A DNA stretch of 41,286 nt, taken from the NCBI GenBank assembly GCA_026713705.1, contig JAPONY010000017.1, positions 1 through 41,286 of the forward strand. The letters are read 5' to 3'. The DNA comes from Gammaproteobacteria bacterium. Lineage in GTDB: Bacteria > Pseudomonadota > Gammaproteobacteria > Poriferisulfidales > Poriferisulfidaceae. Every line of letters starts with the position of its first letter. The stretch's first letter is position 1. The notes below the pieces were generated by a model, which saw only the letters and a list, made by a program, of their open reading frames with translations, did not search any database and was not told where the DNA came from. The position numbers and the translations under genes are program-made. Shown in pieces: positions 9,903-19,308 of this stretch.

Positions 9903-10828
9903 GCACACTGGCCCCGCATCCGGATGCCGTAATCTGGCTGGACAACCGCATGGTCCCTTGGGCCGAGGCGACCACGCACGTGCTGACTCACAGCCTGCAT
10001 TACGGCAGCGGCGTATTCGAGGGATTGCGGGCATTCGCCACTGAGCAAGGCCCGGCCATTTTCCGTCTGCAGGAACATACCGACCGTTTATTTGCCTCAG
10101 CCGACTGCGTCGGCATGACCATCCCATACTCCAAAGAGGAGATCAATCAGGCTTGTATCGACTCTGTCCAAAAAAACCAACTGGAGACGGCGTACGTCCG
10201 CCCCATTTGCTTTTACGGTGCAGAGGGGCTGGGCCTGCATGCGAAGGGCCTGCAAGTGCACGCGGCCGTGGCCGCCTGGGAATGGGGCGTCTATTTGGGT
10301 GCGGAAGGCCTGGAACAAGGAATTCGGGTATATACCTCCTCCATCATCCGTGATCGCGTCAATGCCCCGTTGACCAGTTCCAAGATCTGTGGCAACTACG
10401 TCTATTCCGCCGTGGCAACAGCACAAGCGAAACAGGCCGGATATGACGAGGCGCTACTGCTGGAAGCAGACGGGCGAATCTCGGAAGGCAGCGGCGAAAA
10501 CCTGTTCGTCGTGCGCGACGGTGTCCTGGAAACCCCGGCGCTGGGTTCAGCTCTTGACGGGATTACCCGCCGTACCATCATTGAGCTTGCACGCGAAACC
10601 AATCTCGAAGTGCGGGAAAACCGGTTGGTTCGGGACGACCTGCTCCATTGCGAGGAGGCATTTTTTACTGGAACCGCCGCTGAAGTCACCCCGATCCGGG
10701 AACTGGACGGCGAGGCCATCGGCAACGGCCGGCGCGGACCCATCACCACCCAGTTACAGCAACAATACCAGGATATCGTCAGTGGCCGTTCTGAGCGTCA
10801 TCTTCACTGGCTGACATTCGTGCACTGA
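9899..10828 (+). CDS. ilvE: branched-chain amino acid aminotransferase
   Basis: IWLDNRMVPWAEATTHVLTHSLHYGSGVFEGLRAF and EGSGENLFVVRDG; ATGA overlap with the glnE stop. Confidence 0.93.
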   Translation: MSTLAPHPDAVIWLDNRMVPWAEATTHVLTHSLHYGSGVFEGLRAFATEQGPAIFRLQEHTDRLFASADCVGMTIPYSKEEINQACIDSVQKNQLETAYVRPICFYGAEGLGLHAKGLQVHAAVAAWEWGVYLGAEGLEQGIRVYTSSIIRDRVNAPLTSSKICGNYVYSAVATAQAKQAGYDEALLLEADGRISEGSGENLFVVRDGVLETPALGSALDGITRRTIIELARETNLEVRENRLVRDDLLHCEEAFFTGTAAEVTPIRELDGEAIGNGRRGPITTQLQQQYQDIVSGRSERHLHWLTFVH

Positions 10829-10830
10829 CC

Positions 10831-11058
10831 ATGCCCAGCCCTCGCACCGCCAAGCACCCGAGCGCCTTTGAGACGCCCAATAAGGCGCCCAGGCAAAATG
10901 TCCGTCCCAAACAGCTTCCCCTCCACTGCCCGCTGCCGGGCACCAGTCTGTGGAACTCCCACCCCCGGGTGTTTCTGCCGATCGAAGATGCGCCGGATCA
11001 CAAGATTCGATGCCCCTATTGCGGCACCCTGTACACGCTGGTGAACGCAGACGGTTGA
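10831..11058 (+). CDS. small zinc-finger domain protein (zf-CHCC type)
   Basis: 75 aa with LHCPLPGTSLWNSHPRVFLPI and KIRCPYCGTLYTL; lies between ilvE and hldE. Confidence 0.85.
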   Translation: MPSPRTAKHPSAFETPNKAPRQNVRPKQLPLHCPLPGTSLWNSHPRVFLPIEDAPDHKIRCPYCGTLYTLVNADG

Positions 11059-11065
11059 TATTCCG

Positions 11066-12490
11066 GTGCACCTGAGCCTGCCCGATTTCTCCAAGATCCA
11101 GGCCCTGGTGGTCGGCGATGTGATGCTGGACCGCTATTGGAGCGGGAAAGCCGAGCGCATTTCTCCAGAAGCCCCGGTACCCGTTGTGGCGGTCGAGGAT
11201 GAACAATTGCGCGTTGGGGGTGCCGGCAATGTGGCCGTCAACATCGCTGCCCTGGGCGCTCGCGTCGCCCTTCTGGCCCCGATCGGGCCGGACCAGCCCG
11301 GCCGCACCTTCACCCGTCTGATCCGCCAGCATGGGATCGAAAACCGTCTCATGGTTCAAAGCGGCATGACCACCCCGCTCAAGTTGCGGGTCGTCAGCCA
11401 ACACCAGCAATTGATTCGGCTGGATTTCGAAAAGCGCGCCAATTTCAACAAGACTTTGTTCCAAAAACGGTTCCGCTCCGCCCTGAACCATTGCGATGTG
11501 GTGATCCTGTCGGATTACGGAAAGGGTGCGTTGGAGGATCCCCAACCGCTGATCAATCTATGCCGCCGCATGGGCAAGCCGGTTTTCGTAGATCCCAAGC
11601 AAGCCAACTTCTCCGCCTACGCCGGCGCCACCGCCATCACCCCGAACCGGCAGGAACTGGAGGCTGTGGTCGGTTCGACTCGTACTCTCAAAGCGATCTC
11701 CGAGCACGCCGAAAAACTCTGCCGCCGACACCGCCTGAAGGCAATGCTGGTCACTCTGGGCGAACAGGGCATGTTGTTGCAAAAAAGACGCGAGAGCCTT
11801 CATCTTGCGGTGACCGCGCGTGACGTGTTCGACGTCACCGGTGCCGGGGATACCGTCATTGCCATGTTCGCATGCGCTCACGCCGCAGGATTGTCGCTGG
11901 AAGAAGCGATGCGATTGGCGAACCTGGCCGCGGGCCAGGTGGTCGGAAAATTTGGAACCGCTTCTGTGACACCGGATGAACTGCAACGGGCCATTCGCCT
12001 TGAGCGGAAAATGGAGACCGGCGTCGTTCCCTACAACACCCTTCGCCGGCTGGTTCGGGAAACCCGGGAACTGGGCGAAACGGTGGTGCTCACGAACGGT
12101 TGCTTCGACCTCCTTCATGCCGGCCATGTCGCGTTGCTTGAACAAGCCGCAGAGCTGGGGGATCGATTAATCGTGGCCGTCAACAGCGATGCGTCGGTCC
12201 GGCGCAACAAGGGATCGGGCCGCCCGATTCAACCACTGAAGTACCGACAGAAAGTGCTGGCCGGACTGGAATGCGTGGATTGGGTCGTGTCGTTTTCCCA
12301 GAACACCCCGGAGCAATTGATTCGCGAGATCAAACCGGACGTACTGGTCAAGGGCGCCGACTACAAGCCCTCCCAAATCGTCGGCAAGAAAGAAGTCGAA
12401 AAGGCGGGCGGAAAAGTCGTAGTCCTGCCGCTGGTGGAAGGCTATTCGACCACGAACCTGATCCAGCGCATTCGCGAGAACGAGGAATAA
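11066..12490 (+). CDS. hldE: bifunctional D-glycero-beta-D-manno-heptose-7-phosphate kinase / heptose-1-phosphate adenylyltransferase
   Basis: PfkB-type kinase domain (VVGDVMLDRYW, DVTGAGDTVIA) followed by nucleotidyltransferase domain (LTNGCFDLLHAGHV); GTG start. Confidence 0.96.
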   Translation: MHLSLPDFSKIQALVVGDVMLDRYWSGKAERISPEAPVPVVAVEDEQLRVGGAGNVAVNIAALGARVALLAPIGPDQPGRTFTRLIRQHGIENRLMVQSGMTTPLKLRVVSQHQQLIRLDFEKRANFNKTLFQKRFRSALNHCDVVILSDYGKGALEDPQPLINLCRRMGKPVFVDPKQANFSAYAGATAITPNRQELEAVVGSTRTLKAISEHAEKLCRRHRLKAMLVTLGEQGMLLQKRRESLHLAVTARDVFDVTGAGDTVIAMFACAHAAGLSLEEAMRLANLAAGQVVGKFGTASVTPDELQRAIRLERKMETGVVPYNTLRRLVRETRELGETVVLTNGCFDLLHAGHVALLEQAAELGDRLIVAVNSDASVRRNKGSGRPIQPLKYRQKVLAGLECVDWVVSFSQNTPEQLIREIKPDVLVKGADYKPSQIVGKKEVEKAGGKVVVLPLVEGYSTTNLIQRIRENEE

Positions 12491-12493
12491 CCC

Positions 12494-13519
12494 ATGACGG
12501 ACCAGGACTCGCGGATCCTGGTTGTCGCACAAGCCTGGATCGGCGATGTCGTGCTCAGCCAGATCCTGTACGCCTTGCTCAAGCGACAGCAGCCTGACGC
12601 CTCTATTGATGTCGTCGCGCCCAACTGGGCGGGAGCCTTGCTTGAACGGATGCCTCAGGTTTCCCGCCACATTCCTCTTGACGTCCGGCACGGCCAACTG
12701 GGTTTATGGCGACGGTGGGCCACGGCCCGTCGCTTGAATGCGGAATACCAGCAGGCGATCGTCATTCCCCGTTCCATGAAGGCCGCGTTGTTGCCATGGG
12801 CCGCTGGCATCAGGAAGAGAATCGGGTTCGATACCGGGATTCGCAATACGCTTATAAACGATTCACGTCCTCGGCCGCCGGACATCATGACCCGCATGGC
12901 ACGATTGGCTTCGCCGGATCCCGTAGACCCAAATTCCATCCCCCGGCCAAGACTGGAAGTAGACCCGGAAAAAACCGCCGACGCCCTCCGGCAATGGGAG
13001 ATAGACCCCAGCGAGCCAGTGGTCGGATTAATGCCGGGTGCCGCCTATGGCCGCGCCAAGGAATGGGGCGTGGAATCTTTTGCCCAGCTAGCCGCCATGC
13101 TCTCGAAACATGGCAGCCGCATCTGCGTGGTGGGAACCTCGAAAGACCGTCCCATAGGCGACACCATTGCCCGTGTCGCGCCGGAACAGGTCGTGAACCT
13201 GTGCGGGGAGACCAGCCTGAATCAAGCCATTCATCTGATTTCAGGATTCGCGGCCGCCGTTTGCAATGACTCCGGACTCATGCATATCGCCGCGGCCGTG
13301 GACACTCCCGTCATCGGTATCTACGGCCCGACCAGCCCCGACACGCACCCGCCCCTGGCTGATGCTCGGAAAATTTTCTCAGTACGAACCTTATGCAGCC
13401 CCTGCCATCGGCGCACCTGTCCATACGGACATCATGCCTGCATGACCCGCATCACCCCTAAGCAGGTCTGTGAAGCCACACTCTCGTTGCTTGGCAAGCG
13501 ATCTACGTTGCTACAATAA
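12494..13519 (+). CDS. waaF: lipopolysaccharide heptosyltransferase II
   Basis: ILVVAQAWIGDVVLSQ, GLMPGAAYGRAKEWG, CNDSGLMHIAAAVDTPVIGIYGPTSP. Confidence 0.93.
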   Translation: MTDQDSRILVVAQAWIGDVVLSQILYALLKRQQPDASIDVVAPNWAGALLERMPQVSRHIPLDVRHGQLGLWRRWATARRLNAEYQQAIVIPRSMKAALLPWAAGIRKRIGFDTGIRNTLINDSRPRPPDIMTRMARLASPDPVDPNSIPRPRLEVDPEKTADALRQWEIDPSEPVVGLMPGAAYGRAKEWGVESFAQLAAMLSKHGSRICVVGTSKDRPIGDTIARVAPEQVVNLCGETSLNQAIHLISGFAAAVCNDSGLMHIAAAVDTPVIGIYGPTSPDTHPPLADARKIFSVRTLCSPCHRRTCPYGHHACMTRITPKQVCEATLSLLGKRSTLLQ

Positions 13520-13567
13520 TTTGCCGCCCTGCCCCCAAAGGAAGAGCGGAGTGTCTGGAGCCTGAAG

Positions 13568-13655
13568 GCCGAGATGGCGGAATTGGTAGACGCGCCGGAC
13601 TCAAAATCCGGTGGGGTAGTCCCCCGTGTGGGTTCGAGTCCCACTCTCGGTACCA
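13568..13655 (+). tRNA. tRNA-Leu (anticodon CAA)
   Basis: Acceptor GCCGAGA pairs with TCTCGGT, anticodon stem-loop ccgga-CTCAAAA-tccgg, long variable arm, GGTTCGAGTCC T-loop, encoded CCA. Confidence 0.96.
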
Positions 13656-13707
13656 GCGGCCATAACGGTATCATAGGCGGAATCTGGCACTCCCCTGAGC
13701 CTCTCCG

Positions 13708-14013
13708 ATGCCGTACTACAAGCACCACGTTTTCTTCTGCGTCAACCAGCGGGAAGACGAAGCCTGCTGTCAGGATCATGACGCTCGCGCAATGCGGGAC
13801 TACGCCAAGAAACGATGCCAGGAACTCGGGATTCATGGGGCTGGGCAGATCCGAATCAATCAGTCGGGATGCCTTGACCGATGTGCCGAAGGCCCGATTA
13901 TTGTTGTCTACCCGGACGGCGTCTGGTACCGCTACCAGAGCCGCGCCGACGTTGATCGGATCATCGATCAGCACCTGATTCACGGACAACCCGTCAAGGA
14001 ACTGGAGATCTGA
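13708..14013 (+). CDS. (2Fe-2S) ferredoxin domain-containing protein (thioredoxin-like fold)
   Basis: HHVFFCVNQREDEACCQDH and INQSGCLDRCAEGPIIVVYPDGVWY. Confidence 0.9.
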   Translation: MPYYKHHVFFCVNQREDEACCQDHDARAMRDYAKKRCQELGIHGAGQIRINQSGCLDRCAEGPIIVVYPDGVWYRYQSRADVDRIIDQHLIHGQPVKELEI

Positions 14014-14015
14014 CG

Positions 14016-15053
14016 ATGGAACTCCGCCCGCTTGGCGACACGGGCCTGGACGTCAGTGCCATTTGTTTGGGCACCATGACGTTCGGCGAACAGAATACCG
14101 AGGCCGAAGCCCATCAGCAATTGGACTGTGCGTTCGACTTCGGGGTCAATTTCATTGACACCGCCGAGATGTATGCCTTTCCGACCTGTGCGCGCACCCA
14201 AGGGCTCACCGAGCAATATATCGGCACTTGGTTGGCTTCCTCCCGCGTCCCGAGGGATCGGGTGGTGGTGGCAACCAAGGTGACGGGGCCCAGCGAATCC
14301 ATGGATTACCTGCGCGGCGGACCGCGCCTGAACGCAAAACAGATCAATCAAGCGATCGACGACAGTCTCCGTCGCCTGCAGACGGATTACATCGATCTCT
14401 ATCAGGTCCATTGGCCCGAACGCAATACCAACTACTTCGGGCAGTTGGGATATACGGGCGAAGACGACCAGGATGCCATCCCCATCGAGGAGACCTACGA
14501 AACACTATGCCGGCTGGTCGAATCCGGCAAGGCGCGGGCCATTGGGGTGTCTAACGAGACCCCGTGGGGAGTCTCGGAATATCTGAGGCTTTCGCGGGAG
14601 AGCTCCGGACCCCGCATTGCCACCATCCAGAACCCCTACAGTCTGCTGAACCGGACTTTCGAGGTGGGCCTCGCGGAAATCGCCATGCGGGAGCACTGCG
14701 GACTTCTAGCTTATTCTCCACTCGGATTCGGCGTCTTGACTGGAAAATATCAGCGGGGTCGCCCGCGGGGTTCCCGGCTGCAGCGCTGGAACTACTTCAC
14801 CCGTCACACCAACCCGCAGGCGCAAGCCGCCACCGCCAAATACCTTGCCCTATCCCGCCAATACGACCTGACGCCCGCGCAGATGGCCTTGAGTTTTATC
14901 CAGCAGCAACCTTTCGTCACCAGTGTCATTATTGGTGCCACCACAATCGAACAACTCAAGGAAAATCTGGAAAGCGCTCATCTGGAGCTGCCCCGCCAGT
15001 TGCTGCGCGAAATCGATTCCGTTCACGAGTCTCAGCCCAACCCCGCGCCCTGA
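14016..15053 (+). CDS. aldo/keto reductase (Tas-like)
   Basis: MELRPLGDTGLDVSAICLGTMTFGEQNTEAEAHQQLDCAFDFGVNFIDTAEMYAFP; TSVIIGATTIEQLKENL. Confidence 0.93.
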   Translation: MELRPLGDTGLDVSAICLGTMTFGEQNTEAEAHQQLDCAFDFGVNFIDTAEMYAFPTCARTQGLTEQYIGTWLASSRVPRDRVVVATKVTGPSESMDYLRGGPRLNAKQINQAIDDSLRRLQTDYIDLYQVHWPERNTNYFGQLGYTGEDDQDAIPIEETYETLCRLVESGKARAIGVSNETPWGVSEYLRLSRESSGPRIATIQNPYSLLNRTFEVGLAEIAMREHCGLLAYSPLGFGVLTGKYQRGRPRGSRLQRWNYFTRHTNPQAQAATAKYLALSRQYDLTPAQMALSFIQQQPFVTSVIIGATTIEQLKENLESAHLELPRQLLREIDSVHESQPNPAP

Positions 15054-15055
15054 AG

Positions 15056-15769
15056 TCACATCGGCGGCGACAACTGTGCCCCCGCCGTCTCGATCCATTT
15101 CCTAACCTGCTCGTTCAACTGCGCAGGCTGCAATCCTTCCGTTGAGATCGGCGGCCCAATCCGAACTGTGACCTTTCCGGGCTTTTTGAGAAATCCACGT
15201 GGCCAAAAATGTCCGGCATTGTGCGCCATCGGGAGAACCGAAATCTGGCTCTGCGTTGCGATATGTGCTCCGCCGGCCTGATAGGAACGGTGTTCTCCCA
15301 CCGGAACGCGGGTCCCCTCCGGAAAAATAACCACCACGTCACCACGTGCGAACCGTTCACGCGCCTGTCGCAGCAAACGCTTCAGGCTGCGGACCGGCGA
15401 ACTTCGGTCAATGACGATCGGGCGGGTCAATGCCAGTCCCCAGCCAATGACCGGGATCCACAGCAAGGACTGTTTGAGCACGAATGCCGGTTGCGGCAAT
15501 AAAACCACCAGTAAAACCGTTTCGAATGCCGACTGGTGATTTGCCATGAGCATGTAAGGCCCGGATTCCGGGATATTCTCACGTCCGCGAACCTCGTAGG
15601 TGATTCCGCAAAACACCTTCGCGCTCCAAAGGACGCATACGTTCCAGAAACTCAACAACCGATAGCACGGACGCCGGGGCAGGCAAGCTGCGATCGGCAC
15701 AACACCCACCGCGATTAAGGTGGCGACAAGCACACCTAAATAAAAAAAAGTAGAGCGGATGGCGGACAT
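15056..15769 (-). CDS. plsC: 1-acyl-sn-glycerol-3-phosphate acyltransferase
   Basis: ANHQSAFETVLL (HX4D-like variant region), VIFPEGTRVPVGEH. Start trimmed to MSAIRSTFFYLG. Confidence 0.88.
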   Translation of the reverse strand: MSAIRSTFFYLGVLVATLIAVGVVPIAACLPRRPCYRLLSFWNVCVLWSAKVFCGITYEVRGRENIPESGPYMLMANHQSAFETVLLVVLLPQPAFVLKQSLLWIPVIGWGLALTRPIVIDRSSPVRSLKRLLRQARERFARGDVVVIFPEGTRVPVGEHRSYQAGGAHIATQSQISVLPMAHNAGHFWPRGFLKKPGKVTVRIGPPISTEGLQPAQLNEQVRKWIETAGAQLSPPM

Positions 15770-15779
15770 CCGGCTGCGC

Positions 15780-16322
15780 TCAGGATGATGAAGCCAGCAG
15801 TTTGTCCACGTATGAGTACAGGTCGTCGTATATCGGAATGCCGGCCGGAAGATCCTTGTCCTTTTCTGTCTGCTTACCGTATCCGGTACGCACCAGAACC
15901 GGACGTGCGCCTGCCGCAATGGCCGCCTGGATATCCGATAGTTTGTCCCCCACTGCCGGCACATGGGCCAAATCAGTCCCGCAGCGATTCGCGATATCTT
16001 CGAACATACCGGGGTTGGGTTTACGACAATGACTGCCCGCGTCCGGGGCATCCGGACAGAAGAAGATGGCATCCACCCAACCGCCGAAGCGGCCCAGCGA
16101 GTTGTGCATTTTCTGATGAATCGTGTTCAGAGTGTCCATATCGATGAGGCCACGACCGATTCCTGACTGGTTGGTCGCAAGTACCACCCGGTAGCCTGCT
16201 TCGTTCAGGCGGGACACCGCCTGCATGCTGCTGTCGATCGGCACCCATTCTTCCGGCGTTTTGATGAAGTCTTCCCGTTCCTGGTTCAGGACTCCGTCTC
16301 GATCCAAAATAATCAATTTCAT
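15780..16322 (-). CDS. gmhB: D-glycero-beta-D-manno-heptose 1,7-bisphosphate 7-phosphatase
   Basis: MKLIILDRDGVLNQE, NQSGIGRGL, CRKPNPGMFEDIA; glyQ-glyS-gmhB-plsC order. Confidence 0.94.
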   Translation of the reverse strand: MKLIILDRDGVLNQEREDFIKTPEEWVPIDSSMQAVSRLNEAGYRVVLATNQSGIGRGLIDMDTLNTIHQKMHNSLGRFGGWVDAIFFCPDAPDAGSHCRKPNPGMFEDIANRCGTDLAHVPAVGDKLSDIQAAIAAGARPVLVRTGYGKQTEKDKDLPAGIPIYDDLYSYVDKLLASSS

Positions 16323-16336
16323 GGCCAAAATGTCGT

Positions 16337-18430
16337 TCAGTCTTGCAAGCGCGAAAAATCCGCGATTCCCAAAAATAAATCCTGCAGACCCCGCAGAAGG
16401 CGCAAACGATTATGACGTATTTTTTGATCTTCCGCCATTACCAGCACCGTATCGAAGAAAGCTGAAACCGGTTCGGCCAGCCCGGCAAGCGTATCCAGCG
16501 CTCCTTCATGGCGGCGGGCCGCGCAGTTTTTCAACACTTCATCGCGCACTACGTCGAGTTGATCCGCCAGCATGCGTTCCGCTGGCTCCACCAATAGCTC
16601 AGGGTCGACATCTCCATCGCTTTCGTCCGCTTCGCGCAGGATGTTCCGAATCCGCTTGTGCGTTGCGACCAGAACCTGTGCCTGCGGCCGACTCCGGAAA
16701 TCTTCCACCGCCTGCACCCGCCTGAAGGCATCCAGCGGACGCGTCGGCCCAACCGCCAGAACCGCTTCAATGGCATCCTTGGATTGGCCTCGTTCAACCC
16801 CATATCCGCGCATCCGGTCGGCCAGGTAGTCCAGCACCGCCTGAGGAATGCCGTCGGCGCGAAAAGACTTTGGATATCCTTCGATCGCCTGCACCAAGCA
16901 ATCTTCTAAGTCCAAGTCCAATTCGCACTCCACCGTCAAACGCAAGACACCATAGGCGGCACGCCGTACTCCCAGCGGATCCCGAGTCCCAGTGGGTACC
17001 TCGCCTATAGCGAACACACCAGCCAACATGTCCAACCGGTCGGCGAGCGCCAACACCTGGCCCGGTAAAGTTTCCGGAAGAACATCATCCGCATACCGCG
17101 GCCGGTAATGATCCGAAATCGCTTGGCAGACTGCGTCCTGTTCCTTCTCAATGCGGGCGTAATGCGCACCCATGACTCCCTGAAGCTTTGGAAACGACTG
17201 TACGATGTCCGTACCCAAATCCGCTTTGCACAGGCGCGCTGCACGACACACGGCTTCTACATCCGCATCTGCGCTCCGGGCCACGTGTCCGGCCAATTTT
17301 TCAATCCGCTGGACACGCTCAAGCAAAGTACCCAGTTTGTGATGAAAAACCACCCGGCCCAGGTCTTCGACGCGAGATTCGAACGGCCTCAATTGATCCC
17401 GTTCGAGGTAAAAAGCGGCGTCCTGAAGCCGGGAATGGACCACTCGCTCGCATCCCACCCTGATTTCCCCATTGACGTCCGGAAGGTTGGTAACTGCAAG
17501 AAAATGCCGAGATAGAGTGCCGTCTGGCGAGCGGGTGGCGAAATACTGCTGTTGATCCTCCAGCACCGCGCGGACCACTTCTTCCGGTAGACTCAAAAAT
17601 TCCCCATCAAAGCAACCTGCAACCGTCACCGGGAACTCCGCACTGGCGCAAACCTCCTCGAGCAGTACTTCTGACCGAATTGTTGACACTTTGAATTCGG
17701 CCTCGAATTTCTCGATCTGCTGCAGCACTTCCTGCCTGCGTATTGTCGCCTCCACCAAGACGTGGCCTCGCTCCCTCAAGGCGTCCTCATAGGAATCGGC
17801 ATCCGTCAGCTCGATCTGTTTTTCTCCGAGAAAACGGTGCCCCTGCGTAACTGCGCCACATGCCAGATCCATGACTTCTCCCGCAACCGGCTCGCGACCG
17901 TACAGCAACACCACCCACCGGACAGGACGCAGGAAACTTGTCTCCCGCGTGCCCCAACGCATGCGTTTCGCCAGCGGCAATCCTGCCAGGACGCGATTGA
18001 AAATCTCCGGCAACAGTTCTCGGCAATCGCGAGGTTCGATCACTTGTTCGAACGTGAGCCATTCCCCTTTTTCCGACTTCAGGCGATCCTTTCCGTCTTT
18101 CCAACGCTGCATCTGCTTTGCATCGGCCTGACACCCCTTGGCGAAGCCGAGCAATGCGCGAGTCGGCTCGCCCTCCGAATCCAAGGCCGCTGCTACCGAA
18201 GGTCCTTTGCGTGTTTCGGTGGATCCGTCCGTCTGTGCCGCCACTTTTTGAATCTGCAACGCCAAGCGCCTTGATGACGCATGCGCCGTCACGGCCCGGT
18301 CGAACGGAAGAGCCGCGTTTTCCAGTTCTGCGACAACCCCGGCCACCAAGGATTCCTTGAGGGTTTCCAAAGAGCGGGGCGGGAGTTCTTCCGTGCCGAG
18401 TTCAAACAGCACGGTCCGGGTTTCAGTCAT
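16337..18430 (-). CDS. glyS: glycine--tRNA ligase subunit beta
   Basis: [49 protein letters not shown]. Confidence 0.97.
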   Translation of the reverse strand: MTETRTVLFELGTEELPPRSLETLKESLVAGVVAELENAALPFDRAVTAHASSRRLALQIQKVAAQTDGSTETRKGPSVAAALDSEGEPTRALLGFAKGCQADAKQMQRWKDGKDRLKSEKGEWLTFEQVIEPRDCRELLPEIFNRVLAGLPLAKRMRWGTRETSFLRPVRWVVLLYGREPVAGEVMDLACGAVTQGHRFLGEKQIELTDADSYEDALRERGHVLVEATIRRQEVLQQIEKFEAEFKVSTIRSEVLLEEVCASAEFPVTVAGCFDGEFLSLPEEVVRAVLEDQQQYFATRSPDGTLSRHFLAVTNLPDVNGEIRVGCERVVHSRLQDAAFYLERDQLRPFESRVEDLGRVVFHHKLGTLLERVQRIEKLAGHVARSADADVEAVCRAARLCKADLGTDIVQSFPKLQGVMGAHYARIEKEQDAVCQAISDHYRPRYADDVLPETLPGQVLALADRLDMLAGVFAIGEVPTGTRDPLGVRRAAYGVLRLTVECELDLDLEDCLVQAIEGYPKSFRADGIPQAVLDYLADRMRGYGVERGQSKDAIEAVLAVGPTRPLDAFRRVQAVEDFRSRPQAQVLVATHKRIRNILREADESDGDVDPELLVEPAERMLADQLDVVRDEVLKNCAARRHEGALDTLAGLAEPVSAFFDTVLVMAEDQKIRHNRLRLLRGLQDLFLGIADFSRLQD

Positions 18431-19308
18431 TCCGTGCCCAAGGGGAAATTCAGGGCCTCGCGCGAGGCGTAATAGGCTTCCGCGATCTTCTGTGCCCGGC
18501 TACGGATCCGCAGAATGTACTTCTGGCGTTCGGTGGCGGAAATTGCGTGCCGCGCATCCAGGAGATTGAAGAGATGCGAGCACCCCACCAACTGCTCGTA
18601 CGCCGGCAACGGGAGATCCTGATCGACCAGCCGATCGCATTCCTGTTCCATTTCGTCGAACTGGCGGGATAATTTTTCCGTGTCGGCCTGTTCGAAGTTG
18701 TAAGCCGACTGTTCGACTTCGTTCTGGTGGAACAACTGCCCATAGGTGATCGGGGCCGCCCCCCCATCGTGCCAAATCAAGTCAAAAACACTGTCTTTCC
18801 CTTGCAGGAACATTGCGATCCGTTCGACACCGTAGGTCAACTCGCCGAGCGTCGGACGACATTCCAGTCCTCCCGCCTGCTGGAAATACGTGAATTGGCT
18901 GATTTCCATGCCGTTCAGCTGCACCTCCCAGCCCAGACCCCAAGCTCCCAACGTCGGGGATTCCCAGTCATCCTCCACAAAGCGGACATCGTTTTCGCCA
19001 AGTGCAATACCCAGCTCCTCTAGGGACTTTAAGTACAAATCCTGGATATCATCCGGCGAAGGCTTGAGGGCCACCTGGAATTGATAATAGCGCTGCAGAC
19101 GGTTCGGATTCTCTCCATAGCGTCCATCCGTCGGTCGCCGGCACGGCTGTGCGAACGCACACCGCCATGGCTCCGGGCCGATTGCCCGCAGGAAAGTTTC
19201 CGGATGGAAGGTTGCCGCTCCGATCGGCAGGTCGTGCGCAGGCAAAATCGCGCAACCCTGCGTCGCCCAGTATTCTTCCAGTCGGCGGATGAGGTGCTGA
19301 AGTGTCAT
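18427..19308 (-). CDS. glyQ: glycine--tRNA ligase subunit alpha
   Basis: [79 protein letters not shown]. Confidence 0.98.
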   Translation of the reverse strand: MTLQHLIRRLEEYWATQGCAILPAHDLPIGAATFHPETFLRAIGPEPWRCAFAQPCRRPTDGRYGENPNRLQRYYQFQVALKPSPDDIQDLYLKSLEELGIALGENDVRFVEDDWESPTLGAWGLGWEVQLNGMEISQFTYFQQAGGLECRPTLGELTYGVERIAMFLQGKDSVFDLIWHDGGAAPITYGQLFHQNEVEQSAYNFEQADTEKLSRQFDEMEQECDRLVDQDLPLPAYEQLVGCSHLFNLLDARHAISATERQKYILRIRSRAQKIAEAYYASREALNFPLGTE